This document shows, piece by piece, positions 14,734-23,532 of a DNA stretch of 28,870 bases. A model generated the notes under the pieces. That model made no database searches and was not told where the DNA came from. It saw only the letters and a list, made by a program, of their open reading frames with translations. The translations under genes were made by a program, and so were the position numbers. How positions within the stretch are numbered: the stretch's first letter is position 1; each line of letters starts with the position of its first letter. Source of the DNA: an uncultured Blautia sp. (GTDB lineage: Bacteria; Bacillota; Clostridia; Lachnospirales; Lachnospiraceae); NCBI GenBank assembly GCA_900547615.1, contig URHH01000025.1, positions 1 through 28,870 on the forward strand. The letters are read 5' to 3'.

Positions 14734-16527
14734 TTACTCTTCTTCTGTCACATTTACATCAAGACCGAGTTCTTTTAACTGTGCCTCGTCTACCGGCTGC
14801 GGAGCTTTTGTCATAAGGCAGGACGCGTCTTTTACCTTCGGGAAGGCAATCACGTCACGAATGCTGTCCACCTTAGCCATCAGCATTACGAGACGGTCAA
14901 GACCATAGGCAAGTCCTGCGTGAGGCGGAACTCCGTATTTGAAAGCGTCCAGAAGAAAGCCGAACTGCTCATAGGCAGCCTCTTTTGTAAAGCCAAGCGC
15001 CTCAAACATCTTCTCCTGAATATCATTCTGGTGGATTCGCACGCTTCCTCCGCCGATTTCATTTCCGTTTAATACGATGTCGTATGCTTTTGCACGAACC
15101 TTGCCCGGATCTGTGTCAAGAAGCGGAAGGTCTTCCTCCATAAGCATGGTAAACGGGTGGTGCATGGCTGTGAAACGATTCTCCTCTTCATTCCACTCAA
15201 GAAGCGGGAATTCGGTTACCCATACAAAGCGATACTCGTTTTTATCAAGGATTTCCATCTGTTTAGCAAGCTCAAGGCGAAGAGCGCCAAGCACATCGTA
15301 TACAAGCTTTGTCTTATCTGCTGCAAAGAGAAGAAGGTCGCCTGGTTTTCCTTCCATTGCCGCTACAAGAGCGTCCATCTCTTCCTCTGTCATAAATTTT
15401 GCAAAAGAAGATTTTCTTGTGCCGTCCTCTGCAATGGCAATGTAAGCAAGACCTTTTGCTCCGTAGCCTTTTGCAAACTCTACCAGCTTGTCGATCTTCT
15501 TACGCGGCATTGCGCCCTGGCCTTCTGCGTTGATACCGCGCACGCTTCCGCCGTTTTCAAGCGCTCCTGTAAATACTGCGAAGCCGCAGTCCTTTACAAT
15601 GTCGCTCACATCGTGAAGCTCCATTCCAAAACGCATATCCGGTTTATCGGAACCGAAACGGTCCATTGCTTCCTGCCATGTGATTCTTTCGATCGGAAGC
15701 TTCACTTCCACGCCCAGCACCTCTTTAAAGAGGAACGCAAGGTATCTCTCATTTACATCAATGACGTCGTCTACGTCCACAAAAGAAAGCTCCATGTCGA
15801 TCTGTGTAAATTCCGGCTGACGGTCTGCACGAAGGTCCTCGTCACGGAAACATCTTGCGATCTGAATATAGCGGTCGTACCCGGAGCACATTAAAAGCTG
15901 TTTATAGAGCTGCGGAGACTGGGGAAGACCGTAAAAGCTGCCCGGGTGCACACGAGACGGCACAAGATAGTCTCTCGCTCCCTCCGGAGTGCTCTTTCCA
16001 AGCATCGGTGTCTCAATTTCAAGAAAGCCCTCTTTTGCAAAGAACTGTCTTGTGAGCATTGCCACCTGGCTCTTTAACATCATATTTCTCTGAAGATCCG
16101 GTCTTCTTAAATCCAGATAACGGTATTTCAGACGGATTTCATCTTTTGTCTTGCTGTTCTCCTCGATTGGGAAAGGAGGCACGTCCGCCTCAGACAGAAT
16201 GCGAAGGCTGTTTACACGAAGCTCGATTTCGCCTGTTGCAAGATTTTCGTTTACTGCACCGCCTCTTTTTTCCACAATACCGGTCACTGCAATGACAAAC
16301 TCGCTGCGGAGATGTCCCGCTTTTTCAAATCCCTCTTCATCAATGCTGCCGTTTTCAAAAATAAGCTGCATGATCCCGGAGCGGTCGCGAAGGTCAACAA
16401 AGACAAGTCCGCCTTTGTTTCTTGCTTTCTGAACCCAGCCCATAAGGGTTACTTCGCTTCCGATCATCTCTTTTGTCACTTCTGCACAGCGGCATGTTCT
16501 GTGCAGTCCCTGCATACTTTCAGCCAT
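14734..16527 (-). CDS. aspS: Aspartate-tRNA ligase
   Basis: A 597-residue class II synthetase of the long bacterial type. The N-terminal OB-fold anticodon-binding domain (about 1-110) contains VTLMGWVQKARNKGGLVFVD. The catalytic core has motif 2 FRDEDLRADRQPEFTQID, a bacterial insertion (about 290-420), HHPFT and motif 3 AGLAYGLDRLVMLMAK near 545. The ATG at 16527 has AGGAGG 10 bases upstream. It is 21 bp after hisS; the hisS-aspS pair is widely conserved in Firmicutes. The sequence alone does not tell me whether it is discriminating or also charges tRNA-Asn. Confidence 0.97.
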   Translation of the reverse strand: MAESMQGLHRTCRCAEVTKEMIGSEVTLMGWVQKARNKGGLVFVDLRDRSGIMQLIFENGSIDEEGFEKAGHLRSEFVIAVTGIVEKRGGAVNENLATGEIELRVNSLRILSEADVPPFPIEENSKTKDEIRLKYRYLDLRRPDLQRNMMLKSQVAMLTRQFFAKEGFLEIETPMLGKSTPEGARDYLVPSRVHPGSFYGLPQSPQLYKQLLMCSGYDRYIQIARCFRDEDLRADRQPEFTQIDMELSFVDVDDVIDVNERYLAFLFKEVLGVEVKLPIERITWQEAMDRFGSDKPDMRFGMELHDVSDIVKDCGFAVFTGALENGGSVRGINAEGQGAMPRKKIDKLVEFAKGYGAKGLAYIAIAEDGTRKSSFAKFMTEEEMDALVAAMEGKPGDLLLFAADKTKLVYDVLGALRLELAKQMEILDKNEYRFVWVTEFPLLEWNEEENRFTAMHHPFTMLMEEDLPLLDTDPGKVRAKAYDIVLNGNEIGGGSVRIHQNDIQEKMFEALGFTKEAAYEQFGFLLDAFKYGVPPHAGLAYGLDRLVMLMAKVDSIRDVIAFPKVKDASCLMTKAPQPVDEAQLKELGLDVNVTEEE

Positions 16528-16548
16528 AATTCTCTATCCTCCTGATTT

Positions 16549-17805
16549 TTACATTCTGTCGCGGAAAAATTCCACGAACTCTGTATATCCTTCTGTCATC
16601 ATCTGTTCCTTCTGGAACTTCTTGTTTTTCTTCATAATGGAAATGTTTACCTGTGTTCCTGTGCTTCTCTCTTCTTCCGCCTGTTTTAAAATCGCAAGAA
16701 GCTTATCTGCCGGCATATTTTTCTCTATGAGATATGCTTTTTTGCCGTTCTTTGTAGGAACCTCATATCCTCTTTCCAGAAGAAGCATAACAATTCGCTC
16801 GAAACCAATGGAAAAACCGCAGGCACATGTCTGATTTCCTGTGAATTTTCCGATCATTTCATCGTAACGTCCACCACCGCCTACGCTTCCGCCGAACTCG
16901 TCCATTGCGATCTCAAAAATCGGTCCTGTGTAATAAGACATGCCGCGCACAAGTGTCGGGTCAAAGGACATTTTAAAATCTGCTGTCTTTACGCTGTCCA
17001 CTGTGGAGATAATTGTCTGAAGATCTTCTGCAGCGCCCGGTTCCAGAACATCTTTTAATTTTTCTCCCAGGAAACGAACGCCTTCTGTATCGTTTGTCAC
17101 CTCTTTGAACATTCCCAGGTATGTGTCAATGCTTTCCTCGGCAAAGCCTTCTTTTTTCAGCTCCTCTGCAACGCCGTCCAGTCCGATTTTATCCATCTTA
17201 TCAAGGATAATAAATACGGTATCAAAGCTTTCCTCCGGGAAACCGCTGTATTTTGCCATTGCCTTTAAAATCTTTCTGTCATTGATACGGATTGTAAAAT
17301 TGTGGAAATCCAGTTTTCCAAGAAGGGTTGTCGTTGCAAGAACGAGCTCGATTTCTGCAAGATAAGTCGGCTCCCCTAAAATATCAATATCACACTGCAT
17401 AAACTGACGGAAACGTCCTCTCTGGGGGCGGTCGGCTCTCCATACATTTCCCATCTGAAGGGCTTTAAAAGGGGCCGGAAGCTCATTTGCATGATTGGAG
17501 TAATATCTAGAAAGAGGAACCGTAAGGTCATAGCGAAGCCCGGAGTCCACAAGATCCGCCTCCTCCTTTGCCTCCTCAAGTTTTAATTTTTCTCCTCTTT
17601 TTAAGATTTTAAAAATCAGTTTTTCGTTTTCTCCGCCCTGCTTGCTGCAAAGATTTTCAATATGCTCCACGCAGGGAGTTTCTATGGAAGAAAATCCAAA
17701 TGTGCCGTATGTCTCCCGGATCATATTCATCACATAATTTCGGATTTCCATCTCCCTGGGTAAAATATCTTTCATTCCGGTTACCGGTTTTTTCTTTAAT
17801 GCCAT
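16549..17805 (-). CDS. hisS: Histidine-tRNA ligase
   Basis: A 418-residue class II synthetase. Motif 2 and the following loop read WRADRPQRGRFRQFMQCDID; the HisA motif reads LVRGMSYYTGPIFE; the Gly-rich GGSVGGGGRYDEMIG and motif 3 region GFSIGFERIVMLL are intact. The anticodon-binding region after motif 3 is only about 72 residues, against roughly 95 in the usual bacterial form, although total length is normal. The QCDID variant recalls eukaryotic HisRS more than the common bacterial RQFHQ form. The ATG at 17805 follows AAGGAGG, which lies within the end of the preceding HD-GYP gene (10-bp overlap), so coupling is likely. No T-box leader is possible in this spacing. Confidence 0.95.
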   Translation of the reverse strand: MALKKKPVTGMKDILPREMEIRNYVMNMIRETYGTFGFSSIETPCVEHIENLCSKQGGENEKLIFKILKRGEKLKLEEAKEEADLVDSGLRYDLTVPLSRYYSNHANELPAPFKALQMGNVWRADRPQRGRFRQFMQCDIDILGEPTYLAEIELVLATTTLLGKLDFHNFTIRINDRKILKAMAKYSGFPEESFDTVFIILDKMDKIGLDGVAEELKKEGFAEESIDTYLGMFKEVTNDTEGVRFLGEKLKDVLEPGAAEDLQTIISTVDSVKTADFKMSFDPTLVRGMSYYTGPIFEIAMDEFGGSVGGGGRYDEMIGKFTGNQTCACGFSIGFERIVMLLLERGYEVPTKNGKKAYLIEKNMPADKLLAILKQAEEERSTGTQVNISIMKKNKKFQKEQMMTEGYTEFVEFFRDRM

Positions 17806-18359
17806 ATCTTTCCTCCTTTATTATGAACCACTCTCTGAAATGCAAGAAATACCTGCATATCGAAATTTTTTATTTCTTCTATCATAAGCTCCATCACTGT
17901 TTCCACATCAAACGCCGGTCTGTACGGCCGGTCTGAGCGAAGAGCTGCAAACACATCGCAGACTCTTAATATTCTGGCTCCCAGAGGAATTTCCTCTCCT
18001 GCCAGATTCGACGGATACCCTGTCCCGTCAAAATTTTCATGGTGGTATAAAATACTTTTCAGGATAAATTCTGAATACCCCTGTTTTTTCAGCACCTCAT
18101 ATCCAAGAGCAGAGTGCATTCTTACATATTTCAGCTCCTCTATCACGAGAGGATCCTGCTCCTGCCCGTTAATATACCCGGTCAGTTTTAACTTTCCAAT
18201 ATCGTGAAGCATACCTGCGACTGCCAGGTCATGGCACACCGCCTCAGAAAGAGACAGTTCTTTCGCCACCTCGTATGCAAGATTGCTTACGTCCATACCG
18301 TGATGCAGCTCGGATTCCAGGTCAAATTTAAGAATCCCTTTTTTTTCTGTTGTCGTCAA
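17796..18359 (-). CDS. Stand-alone HD-GYP domain phosphohydrolase
   Basis: About 187 residues, a single HD-GYP domain. Numbered from the TTG start: metal-binding H52-D53 in LHDIGKL, H82 in RMHSALGYEVL, HHE at 106-108, DGTGYP at 111-116 and D135 in RVCDVFAALRSDRPYRP, so the full HD-GYP signature is present. Family members hydrolyse c-di-GMP or related dinucleotides; here no sensor or receiver domain is attached. The start is uncertain: GTG at 18383 overlaps hemZ and has no spaced ribosome site, whereas TTG at 18359 has GGAG 6 bases upstream and avoids overlap. Its 3' end overlaps hisS by 10 bp. Confidence 0.85.
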   Translation of the reverse strand: MTTTEKKGILKFDLESELHHGMDVSNLAYEVAKELSLSEAVCHDLAVAGMLHDIGKLKLTGYINGQEQDPLVIEELKYVRMHSALGYEVLKKQGYSEFILKSILYHHENFDGTGYPSNLAGEEIPLGARILRVCDVFAALRSDRPYRPAFDVETVMELMIEEIKNFDMQVFLAFQRVVHNKGGKIWH

Positions 18360-18373
18360 TGCTGTCTCCAAAA

Positions 18374-19900
18374 CTACAGCCACCTTTCAATGCCCGCACG
18401 TTTTCTTTCTATCATTTCTTCAATCCTGGAAATGTAATTTGTGACGTCTTTTACATTTTCCACACGCTCTATTCTTCTTCCGCCGTCAAAAACGAGCTTG
18501 GAAGAGCCGCCTGCTCCCAGTGCAATAATTGGCTGTTTTTCTTCCATGATGAGAATATTATAAATACCTGCCTTATCAGTCTTTGCATAGCCCACATTCT
18601 CAAAATTGCCCTTCATATTTTTCTGTCTGTACAGATAATAAGGGCTCATTTCCATTTCACGGGCAGCTTCCATAGTCAGGTTCATAATCTCCTGATTATT
18701 TTCAAATGTCATTTCCTGGTATTTGTCTTTGAACATATTAAGTCTTGCCGCCCTCTTTACAGCCAGGGAATGCACGGTCAGGCTGTCCGGTGCAAGAGTT
18801 CTGACCCTGTTCAGCGTATTTTTCACTTTGGAAATGTCTTCTCCCGGAAGTCCCACGATCAAGTCCATATTGATGTTATCAAATCCAAGCTCCCGCGCCA
18901 GAAGAAAGGCTTTTTCCGTCTCTTCCACTGTATGGCGTCTTCCGATAATATCCAGTGTTTCCTGATTCATGGTCTGGGGATTTACAGAAATTCTTGTAAC
19001 GGGAAATTCCCGGATTGCCTGAAGCTTCTCCTTTGTGATACTGTCAGGCCGTCCCGCTTCTATGGTAAATTCCAAAAGGCTGTCAAATCCGAAGCTTTCT
19101 TCCACCTGATGAAGCACCCTTCTAAGCTGCTCCGGCTCCAGTGTCGTCGGCGTTCCTCCTCCAATGTAAATAGTATCCAGCTTTCTTCCCTTCATCATAG
19201 GCGCTGTCTCCCGGATTTCCCGGCAGAGGGCATCTACATATGCGTCTACCCTGTCCTTCCATACTTTTAAAGGATAAGAGCTGAATGAACAGTAAAGGCA
19301 GATACTTGGGCAAAACGGAACGCCGATATAAAGGCTGTATCCTTTTTCATAGTCGATCTTCCTTAGAATATCCCTCTCTCTGTTTGCGATTGCCACTGCA
19401 AGCGCCGTTTTTTCCGGGCTTACGAGATACTGCTCCCGCATTTCCTGTGCAGTTTCGGAATTTTTCATTCCGGATTCTATCATTGCCATTGCAAGTTTTA
19501 CCGGACGGATTCCCGTTAAATTCCCCCAGGGCAGGGTTCTTCCCGTAAGCTTTACAAGAAGCTTATAAAGGCCATATTTTATAATGTCTTTATTTTCTTT
19601 TCGAAGCGTGCGGTCAAATTCTTCTTCTGATTCGCAGAAAACAGGGGCATCTTCTTCCTGACTGCAGGAGTGCCCCTTTATTTTCTCCGCGCTTGTTACG
19701 CCGTTATGACCTTCCCCTTTGTATCTTAAGACAAAGCTTCCGTTTTCCTCTGACACAGTAAAGGAAAGGTTGTATTCTTCCTGTCCGGCTTCTTCTTCGT
19801 AGATGGTATGTATTTCACTTTCCGGGTAAAACGCCCGTATCAGTTCGTATACATCATGTTCAAATTCTCTGTCTAAAAATAAAATCCTGATTTTATACAA
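18374..19900 (-). CDS. hemZ: Oxygen-independent coproporphyrinogen III oxidase-like HemZ (radical SAM)
   Basis: About 508 residues. The radical SAM cluster motif CPSICLYC supplies three Cys (about 197, 201, 204), followed by IYIGGGTPTTLEPEQL, EAGRPDSITKEKL and NPQTMNQETLDIIGRRHT, all typical of the HemN/HemZ group. The N-terminal 150 residues are the extra domain that distinguishes HemZ. It is predicted to act in anaerobic haem synthesis, converting coproporphyrinogen III to protoporphyrinogen IX; some HemN relatives do other things. Start choice: the open frame extends to 19987, ATG 19921 lacks a good ribosome site, and TTG 19900 follows AGAGG and gives the expected N-terminus YKIRILFLDREFEHDVYEL. 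With this start it overlaps the upstream hydrolase gene by 8 bp. Confidence 0.88.
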   Translation of the reverse strand: MYKIRILFLDREFEHDVYELIRAFYPESEIHTIYEEEAGQEEYNLSFTVSEENGSFVLRYKGEGHNGVTSAEKIKGHSCSQEEDAPVFCESEEEFDRTLRKENKDIIKYGLYKLLVKLTGRTLPWGNLTGIRPVKLAMAMIESGMKNSETAQEMREQYLVSPEKTALAVAIANRERDILRKIDYEKGYSLYIGVPFCPSICLYCSFSSYPLKVWKDRVDAYVDALCREIRETAPMMKGRKLDTIYIGGGTPTTLEPEQLRRVLHQVEESFGFDSLLEFTIEAGRPDSITKEKLQAIREFPVTRISVNPQTMNQETLDIIGRRHTVEETEKAFLLARELGFDNINMDLIVGLPGEDISKVKNTLNRVRTLAPDSLTVHSLAVKRAARLNMFKDKYQEMTFENNQEIMNLTMEAAREMEMSPYYLYRQKNMKGNFENVGYAKTDKAGIYNILIMEEKQPIIALGAGGSSKLVFDGGRRIERVENVKDVTNYISRIEEMIERKRAGIERWL

Positions 19901-20525
19901 ATGGATTGTACCTCTTTTCATATCCAATGGTTGTGGACGTATCGTGTCCCGGATAAACCTCTGTCTCCTCCGGAAGAGAATCCACAAGTTTGTGGAGGCT
20001 TCTCACAATTTCTCCCATGCTGCCTCCCGGCAGATCTGTTCTTCCCACAGAACCGTAAAACAGAGTATCTCCGCTGAACAGAAGATTTTCTTCTTCTATA
20101 TAATAACAGCAGCTTCCCTCTGTATGTCCCGGCGTATGGATCACCTGAACAGAAAATCCTGCCGCCTCGAACACCTGCAGATCTGAAAGAAGCGTGTCCG
20201 CTTCTATGGAGCAGGAAATCCTTCCGCAGTTTCCGGACAGATTAAGGGAAGCGTCAAGAAGCATTTTCGCCTCTTCCCTCTGTGCATAAACAGGAATATG
20301 ATACTTCTGTCTCACTTCCTCCACTGCCTGAATGTGGTCAAAATGGCCGTGTGTCAGAAGGACTGCCTTTGGCGTTCCGGAAATTTCATTTACTTTTTCA
20401 AAAATCTTTTCTGCTTCATCTGCAGGGTCAACGATCAGTACCTCGCCTGTACTCTTGTTTTTCAGAAAATAACAGTTTGTATATACGCTTCCAAGGATAC
20501 TTTTATAAAGCTCTGCGTTTTTCAT
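19893..20525 (-). CDS. Metallo-beta-lactamase-fold hydrolase (glyoxalase II-like)
   Basis: A 210-residue cytoplasmic hydrolase. The metal motif THGHFDHI (T58 to I65), the second His site HTPGHTEGSCCYY, the bridging Asp in SGDTLF and the final GHD are all present, placing it in the glyoxalase II-like group. The substrate is unknown; many Clostridia have this gene next to hemZ and rel. ATG 20525 is chosen over the longer open frame because GAGGAGG lies 5 bases upstream. It lies 10 bp after rel. Confidence 0.92.
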   Translation of the reverse strand: MKNAELYKSILGSVYTNCYFLKNKSTGEVLIVDPADEAEKIFEKVNEISGTPKAVLLTHGHFDHIQAVEEVRQKYHIPVYAQREEAKMLLDASLNLSGNCGRISCSIEADTLLSDLQVFEAAGFSVQVIHTPGHTEGSCCYYIEEENLLFSGDTLFYGSVGRTDLPGGSMGEIVRSLHKLVDSLPEETEVYPGHDTSTTIGYEKRYNPFV

Positions 20526-20535
20526 TTTTTCCTCC

Positions 20536-22860
20536 TCAGCCAGTTGTACGTTCCACATCAATAACGCTGTCTACCTGGCGGATTTTTTCAATCAGAGTAT
20601 TTAACTCTTCCTTACATTTTACATTGAAGCTCATGGAAATGGTCGCTTTCTCCTGCTTGCTGGTACGGCTGCTCATTCCGCGAACGTCTATTTTTCTCTC
20701 TGTAAAAATTTTGGAAAGATCCACAAGAAGACCTGTCCTGTTATTGGCATAAATCTGGATCTCTGCCATATAAGTTTCTGAATTGGCTGATTCCGGAGAC
20801 TGCCACTCTGCCTCAATAAGACGGCTTCTGTCAAGCTCCGACATATTTAACACATTGATACAGTCTGTCCTGTGAATGGTGATTCCTCTTCCCCTTGTGA
20901 CAAATCCCACAATTTCGTCTCCCGGTATGGGACTGCAGCATTTTGAAAAACGAACGGCAACATCATGAATGCCTCTTACAATAATGCCGCCCTTATTTTT
21001 CGTAATATGAAGCTTTTCCTGATTTTCTGTGGCAGCTTCAAGAACCTGTTCATCTGTAAGATTCTTTTTGTTTTCCTTATCATAGGCTTCTACCAGCTTA
21101 TTAAAGACCTGACCTTCTTTTAATCCGCCGTGGCCGATTGCTGCCAGAACAGAATCCCAGTCCCGGAATCCATATTTGCGCATCACAGCTTCCTGATACG
21201 GAGCTTTTGTGTAAAGGGTAATTTTAAAGCCTTTATTTTTGGCATACTGAGCAAGCATTTCCTTACCCTTTAAAATATTATCTTCTTTCAGTTCTTTTTT
21301 AAACCACTGGTTGATCTTATTTTTTGCCTGTGTACTCTTTACAATTTTCAGCCAGTCACGGCTTGGCCCCTGAGAGTTCTGAGAGGTAATGATCTCAATA
21401 CGGTCTCCGTTCTTGATCTGATATTCAATGGGCACAAGCTTTCCGTTTACTCTGGCTCCCACCATCTTGTTTCCCACTGCGCTGTGCACACTGTAAGCAA
21501 AGTCAATGGGGGTAGAGCCTGTTGGAAGGTTTTTTACGTCTCCCTGCGGCGTAAAGCAGTATACATTATCTGCAAACAGGTTCAGGTCGTTTTTCAGAAG
21601 GCTCATAAACTCCCGGTTGTCAGACATATCTCTCTGCCATTCCAGGATCTGGCGAAGCCAGTTTAACTTCTCTTCCTCACTCTTTTTCACCGGAACTTTT
21701 CCGTCTGAGGATTCTTTATACTTCCAGTGCGCCGCGATTCCGTACTCTGCTGTTCTGTGCATCTCAAATGTACGGATCTGAATCTCAAAAGGCTGTCCAT
21801 TCGGTCCGATCAGCGTTGTATGAAGAGACTGGTACATATTCGGCTTTGGCATTGCAATGTAATCTTTGAAGCGTCCCGGAATGGGCTTATACATCTCGTG
21901 AATTACGCCAAGCGCCGCATAACAGTCTTTTACAGTATCTACAAGAATGCGCACAGCAAATAAGTCGTAAATCTGGTCAATGGTCTTGTCCTGATTTACC
22001 ATCTTTTTATAGATGCTGAAAAAATGCTTGACACGCCCATCTACCTGGGCTTTGATATTGGCATCTTCCATATGCTTTTTGACCTGCTGTACAATCTTTC
22101 CCACGAACTCTTCTCTTACGCTCTTTCGAAGAGCTACTTTTTCCACAAGGTCATAATATACGTCCGGCTTCAGATATTTAAGAGAAAGGTCATCAAGCTC
22201 CACCTTGATCTTGGAAATACCGAGGCGCATGGCAATGGGAGCGTAAATATCCATTGTTTCTCTTGCTTTTTCCTGCTGCTTCTCCGGACGCATATACTGA
22301 AGAGTACGCATATTGTGAAGGCGGTCCGCCAGCTTAATAAGAATGACTCTGATGTCCTTTGCCATTGCAAGAAACATCTTTCTTAAATTTTCCGCCTGGA
22401 CCTCCACCTTGTCTGCAGCATAGGACAACTGTCCCAGCTTTGTGACGCCGTCCACAAGAAGCGCCACCTCAGAGCCAAATTCTTTTTCCACTTCCTCATA
22501 CGTCATCCAGGTATCCTCCACTGCATCGTGAAGAAGCCCCGCCACGATCGTCTCCTTGTCAAGCTCCAGATCTGCAAGAATGATCGCCACGCAAAGAGGG
22601 TGGATAATATACGGTTCCCCTGATTTTCTCTTCTGATCCTTATGCGCTTCGCTCGCAACTGCATACGCCTTCTCAATCATGGAAATATCCGCAGAAGGAT
22701 GGTATTTCCGCACACTGGTAATGAGTTCTTTATAAAGCACTTCCGGGCTTGTAAAATCATTCATGGATTTTACTGCCGCATCTGCTTTTTTTACAGATTC
22801 CAGTTTTTCCTTTTCTATCTGTACGGTATTCTCTTCTTTTCCGTTTATAATCTCTGCCAT
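20536..22860 (-). CDS. rel: Bifunctional (p)ppGpp synthetase/hydrolase
   Basis: A 774-residue long-form RSH enzyme of the stringent response. The hydrolase HD domain has H111-D112 in LLHDAVEDT and ADRLHNMRT. The synthetase domain contains YDLFAVRILVD, GRFKDY (330-334) and NMYQSLHTT; an RFKD rather than ExDD motif is the form known for bifunctional enzymes. A TGS domain (about 425-485, FTPQGDVKNLPTGSTPIDFA), a conserved-Cys region with KCCSPIPGDEIVGF and a C-terminal ACT domain (about 700-774) follow. ATG 22860 is chosen because AGGTGG lies 5-6 bases before it; the upstream in-frame GTG at 22869 has none. It is 34 bp after apt, an order also known in Bacillus. Confidence 0.96.
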   Translation of the reverse strand: MAEIINGKEENTVQIEKEKLESVKKADAAVKSMNDFTSPEVLYKELITSVRKYHPSADISMIEKAYAVASEAHKDQKRKSGEPYIIHPLCVAIILADLELDKETIVAGLLHDAVEDTWMTYEEVEKEFGSEVALLVDGVTKLGQLSYAADKVEVQAENLRKMFLAMAKDIRVILIKLADRLHNMRTLQYMRPEKQQEKARETMDIYAPIAMRLGISKIKVELDDLSLKYLKPDVYYDLVEKVALRKSVREEFVGKIVQQVKKHMEDANIKAQVDGRVKHFFSIYKKMVNQDKTIDQIYDLFAVRILVDTVKDCYAALGVIHEMYKPIPGRFKDYIAMPKPNMYQSLHTTLIGPNGQPFEIQIRTFEMHRTAEYGIAAHWKYKESSDGKVPVKKSEEEKLNWLRQILEWQRDMSDNREFMSLLKNDLNLFADNVYCFTPQGDVKNLPTGSTPIDFAYSVHSAVGNKMVGARVNGKLVPIEYQIKNGDRIEIITSQNSQGPSRDWLKIVKSTQAKNKINQWFKKELKEDNILKGKEMLAQYAKNKGFKITLYTKAPYQEAVMRKYGFRDWDSVLAAIGHGGLKEGQVFNKLVEAYDKENKKNLTDEQVLEAATENQEKLHITKNKGGIIVRGIHDVAVRFSKCCSPIPGDEIVGFVTRGRGITIHRTDCINVLNMSELDRSRLIEAEWQSPESANSETYMAEIQIYANNRTGLLVDLSKIFTERKIDVRGMSSRTSKQEKATISMSFNVKCKEELNTLIEKIRQVDSVIDVERTTG

Positions 22861-22894
22861 CAATTCCACCTGCCTGTCTACAATACAATAGGTT

Positions 22895-23419
22895 TTACTT
22901 TCCTTCGTAGCAGATTACAGACGCTACATCGTAATTTTTCAGCTTTTCTCTTCCCTTCAGACCGGCAAGCTCCATAAGGAATACTACCTTGACAACTTCG
23001 CCGCCAAGCTCCTCGATCATATGGATCGCAGCTTCAATGGTTCCGCCTGTTGCGATCAGATCGTCCACAACGGCAACCTTCTGCCCCGGTTTGATAGAAT
23101 CTTTATGCATCTCAATGGTTGCGCTTCCATATTCCAGATCATAGCTTTCTGATATGGTTTCACAGGGAAGCTTTCCTTTTTTGCGCACCGGTACAAATGG
23201 TTTATGAAGATTATAGGCAATGGGAACTCCAAAAATAAAGCCTCTTGATTCTGTACCTACAATCACATCTACATCTGTATCTTTCAGGCATTCCTGCATG
23301 GAATCAATAGCAAGCTTCAATCCGTCTGCATCCTGTAAAATACTTGTCACATCACGAAAAATAATCCCCGGTTCCGGGAAATCCGGTATACTTCTTACAT
23401 ACTCTTCAAGTCTCTTCAT
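22895..23419 (-). CDS. apt: Adenine phosphoribosyltransferase
   Basis: A 174-residue cytoplasmic purine salvage enzyme converting adenine and PRPP to AMP, typical length. It shows FPEPGIIFRDVTSIL near the N-terminus, IVGTESRGFIFG at 53-64, and the PRPP-binding motif VAVVDDLIATGGT at 115-127. ATG 23419 is chosen over the longer frame to 23509 because GGAGG precedes it and it gives the canonical N-terminus MKRLEEYVRSIPDFPEPG. A promoter lies about 40 bases upstream, so it probably opens its own transcript into rel as well as receiving read-through. Confidence 0.96.
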   Translation of the reverse strand: MKRLEEYVRSIPDFPEPGIIFRDVTSILQDADGLKLAIDSMQECLKDTDVDVIVGTESRGFIFGVPIAYNLHKPFVPVRKKGKLPCETISESYDLEYGSATIEMHKDSIKPGQKVAVVDDLIATGGTIEAAIHMIEELGGEVVKVVFLMELAGLKGREKLKNYDVASVICYEGK

Positions 23420-23456
23420 TTTCCCATTCCTCCACTTTATCTCATAAATATTTTTT

Positions 23457-23485
23457 AGTATATCACTTTTCCATGCGGGAATCAA
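23457..23485 (-). promoter_or_regulatory. SigmaA-type promoter upstream of apt
   Basis: On the minus strand: TTGATT (23485-23480), 17-bp spacer, TATACT (23462-23457), 37 bases before the apt ATG. It is the best promoter seen inside the twelve-gene block and could drive apt, rel and downstream genes independently of recJ. Confidence 0.7.
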
Positions 23486-23532
23486 TCTAAAACCCGACAT
23501 AATCCGCATAAATGCGCCCGTCTTCGAGTTTT

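Noticed and set aside
16528..17860. T-box or other leader before hisS or aspS
   Set aside because: Gaps are 21 bp or overlapping, leaving no room for a leader RNA.
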